A DNA stretch of 7,226 nucleotides, taken from positions 1 to 7,226 of the forward strand of contig JAGHCC010000284.1 in NCBI GenBank assembly GCA_021160685.1, given 5' to 3'. The notes below the pieces were generated by a model, which ran no database searches, had not been told where the DNA came from, and saw only the letters and a program-made list of their open reading frames with translations. Numbering within the stretch: the stretch's first letter is position 1; every line of letters begins with the position of its first letter. Position numbers and translations under genes: made by a program. This document shows positions 5,742 to 7,226 of this stretch, in pieces. The stretch comes from Desulfobulbaceae bacterium. Its GTDB lineage: Bacteria > Desulfobacterota > Desulfobulbia > Desulfobulbales > SURF-16.

Positions 5742-7226
5742 ATGATAATACGACTTTTTTTAACGGTTCTCCTGTCACTGCTATTCAGCACTCCGGCCTG
5801 GGCGGCCCAATCCGGACTGATGGACAGCGCCGCGATGCAGCGAAAAATGTCTTCATCAATTTCAGCGCAGCAGGCCATGCCGTTAAAGATTGATAAGCCG
5901 CTTATGCTCAGACAGGCTATAATCCGCACCTTCACCCCCCTGCATAAAATCCAACCTGACAAACTGGTCAAACCCGAGGGGCCTGTTATCATGCCAAGCC
6001 TGGATCTGGGCGACAGCATCACAGATAGTGATCTGCTTGACGATCTGAGCCAGGCCTGCGGCTGGAATCCCTACATGATTTTTCAGGACAAGGCTGCGGG
6101 CCACGTCTTCTACTACCTGCCCCGGGAATTCCTCCTGCTCCGGAGCGATAACGGCTATGGACTCAGCGTCCAGTACAACACCCGAACCGAGCCAGGACAA
6201 CCGTCCGTCATGCTCACCGCCCAACTCCAGGCTCCCCATCGCAGCGGCGACGTGCAACTCCTCAAAGCCATCATGCGGGAAGCTCTGGACCTGAAACCAA
6301 GCGATCCCCTGGAGTTAAAATCTCTCAAAGGAATCGGCGCCAGCGCTGATATGGAGGCACTGGGCGCCGGGCTTTCCCTGTCGGCCGACCGGATCCACCT
6401 CACAACCCCAGGCGATTTCAAACAATCATTCCGACTCACCCTCTCCCTGACCCAGGAGGAAGTAGAAGAGGTTCTGGCCCAGATTGCCAGGGAAGGCCTG
6501 GCCGGCACTCTCTATGTCAAGATCGGCGATGACGCGGTTCCCGTACCCATCCGTATCCGCTATGAACATTTCAGCGGCAAACTGATCGATGGTTTTGACC
6601 AGTGGCTCAAAAACAGGCCGACAGACAAAATCAAAAACCTCACTGATTTCCCATTACAGCTCGAATCCATTAATGGCTACAGGATGAAAGGCGGTCATCT
6701 GGAACGTGTGGCAAAACAACTGAAACAGACCAGGGCGATTCCTCCCGGTGGCAGCCGATCCTTTAAATTGCCTCCGGTGGAGAAGATCCTGGGCAACAAT
6801 GTCATTGTGGGTTGGCTGGGGACATCTCTTGACACGGGATGCACGTCATGTCTGCAAAAGATCGACCAGCAGGCACGAAAAGGCGTGGCCCTGGCCCAGG
6901 GCAGCCGGATCAAAATTGAGGCGATCCCCTCTGTCTTTGCCGAATTCGGCATCTACAAGATTGTTGTTCGCATCCGCTCTCCCTTCTTTGTCTCCGGCGG
7001 AAAAACCGTTCAAGAACAGGAAGCTGAACTCACTGAAGAAGCCAATGAAAGTAAAAAACTGACCCTGTTCATTCCCGGCAACCGGGGCAGCGATGCCCTC
7101 CTCTACCGCTACCAACTGAAGCTTGTCATGGAATCGGGCGAGTCCGTTCAGGAAACCGACTGGCATGACAGCCGCCGATTGAGCCAGTTTTTCGGCAGCT
7201 CCCATCTTGAGAGCATGGTGCCTGAC
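5742..7226 (+). CDS. Large secreted protein of unknown function (3' end outside window)
   Basis: An open frame of 495 codons from the ATG at 5742 with no stop before the right edge. It opens with a signal peptide, MIIRLFLTVLLSLLFSTPAWA, likely cut after residue 21 (AWA-AQ). The rest is soluble, with alternating beta-rich and helical stretches such as PVIMPSLDLGDSITDSDLLDDL (81-102), VMLTAQLQAP (156-165) and a helical EEVEEVLAQIAREGL (239-253). A second beta-rich part spans about 385-470 (RIKIEAIP, YKIVVRIRSPFFVSGGK, LLYRYQLKLVME). There are three cysteines: C106, and C367 and C370 in a C-T-S-C motif that could be a disulfide or metal site. No family is recognised. It starts 21 bp after the NPCBM-like gene, behind a modest GGGG ribosome site, so the two are probably co-transcribed and may act together outside the cytoplasm. 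Confidence 0.8.
   Translation, partial: MIIRLFLTVLLSLLFSTPAWAAQSGLMDSAAMQRKMSSSISAQQAMPLKIDKPLMLRQAIIRTFTPLHKIQPDKLVKPEGPVIMPSLDLGDSITDSDLLDDLSQACGWNPYMIFQDKAAGHVFYYLPREFLLLRSDNGYGLSVQYNTRTEPGQPSVMLTAQLQAPHRSGDVQLLKAIMREALDLKPSDPLELKSLKGIGASADMEALGAGLSLSADRIHLTTPGDFKQSFRLTLSLTQEEVEEVLAQIAREGLAGTLYVKIGDDAVPVPIRIRYEHFSGKLIDGFDQWLKNRPTDKIKNLTDFPLQLESINGYRMKGGHLERVAKQLKQTRAIPPGGSRSFKLPPVEKILGNNVIVGWLGTSLDTGCTSCLQKIDQQARKGVALAQGSRIKIEAIPSVFAEFGIYKIVVRIRSPFFVSGGKTVQEQEAELTEEANESKKLTLFIPGNRGSDALLYRYQLKLVMESGESVQETDWHDSRRLSQFFGSSHLESMVPD

Noticed and set aside
1..7226. CRISPR array, tRNA or rRNA genes, transposase
   Set aside because: No regularly spaced long repeats, no cloverleaf or rRNA-like segments, and no transposase motifs were seen on either strand by eye.

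Overview
The window holds the promoter-proximal end of a division and cell wall (dcw) cluster on the minus strand, and two secreted-protein genes running divergently on the plus strand. Read in transcription order (right to left), the minus-strand genes are mraZ, rsmH (mraW), ftsL, a PASTA-tailed ftsI-type gene, and the first 16 codons of murE. This gene order, the PASTA domain on the FtsI-type protein, the Gram-negative-type signal peptides and the moderate base composition suggest a deltaproteobacterial (Desulfobacterota) lineage, perhaps Desulfobulbales-like. That placement is inference; no marker in the window fixes the taxon.

The cluster starts from a strong sigma70-type promoter (4043-4072). 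Downstream of it lies a row of five GTG-centred 7-mers about 10 bp apart (3989-4036), which looks like the MraZ operator. mraZ probably starts at a TTG (3984) with a good Shine-Dalgarno just after the operator. rsmH follows after about 20 bp and overlaps ftsL by ATGA. Tight coupling then breaks: between ftsL and the ftsI-type gene lie 112 bp containing a perfect 11-bp inverted repeat and a third partial copy of the same arm, which looks like a small palindromic or MITE-like insertion. The murE start codon sits in the loop of a predicted 8-bp hairpin.

The main surprise is the ftsI-type protein. It keeps the membrane anchor, the PBP dimerisation domain, the overall transpeptidase fold landmarks and the PASTA domain. 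All three active-site motifs are lost: SxxK reads G-L-N-R, SxN reads S-P-E, and KTG is replaced by an acidic stretch. The frame is intact over 664 codons, so this looks like a maintained pseudoenzyme at the normal ftsI locus rather than a decayed gene. If so, septal transpeptidation must be supplied by another PBP.

On the plus strand, after a roughly 430-bp AT-rich divergent intergenic region with a perfect 13-bp palindrome, lies a 418-aa secreted protein with a C-terminal NPCBM-like beta-sandwich. It is followed 21 bp later by a large secreted protein of unknown function (at least 495 aa) that runs off the right edge. The two appear to form an operon unrelated to the dcw genes.
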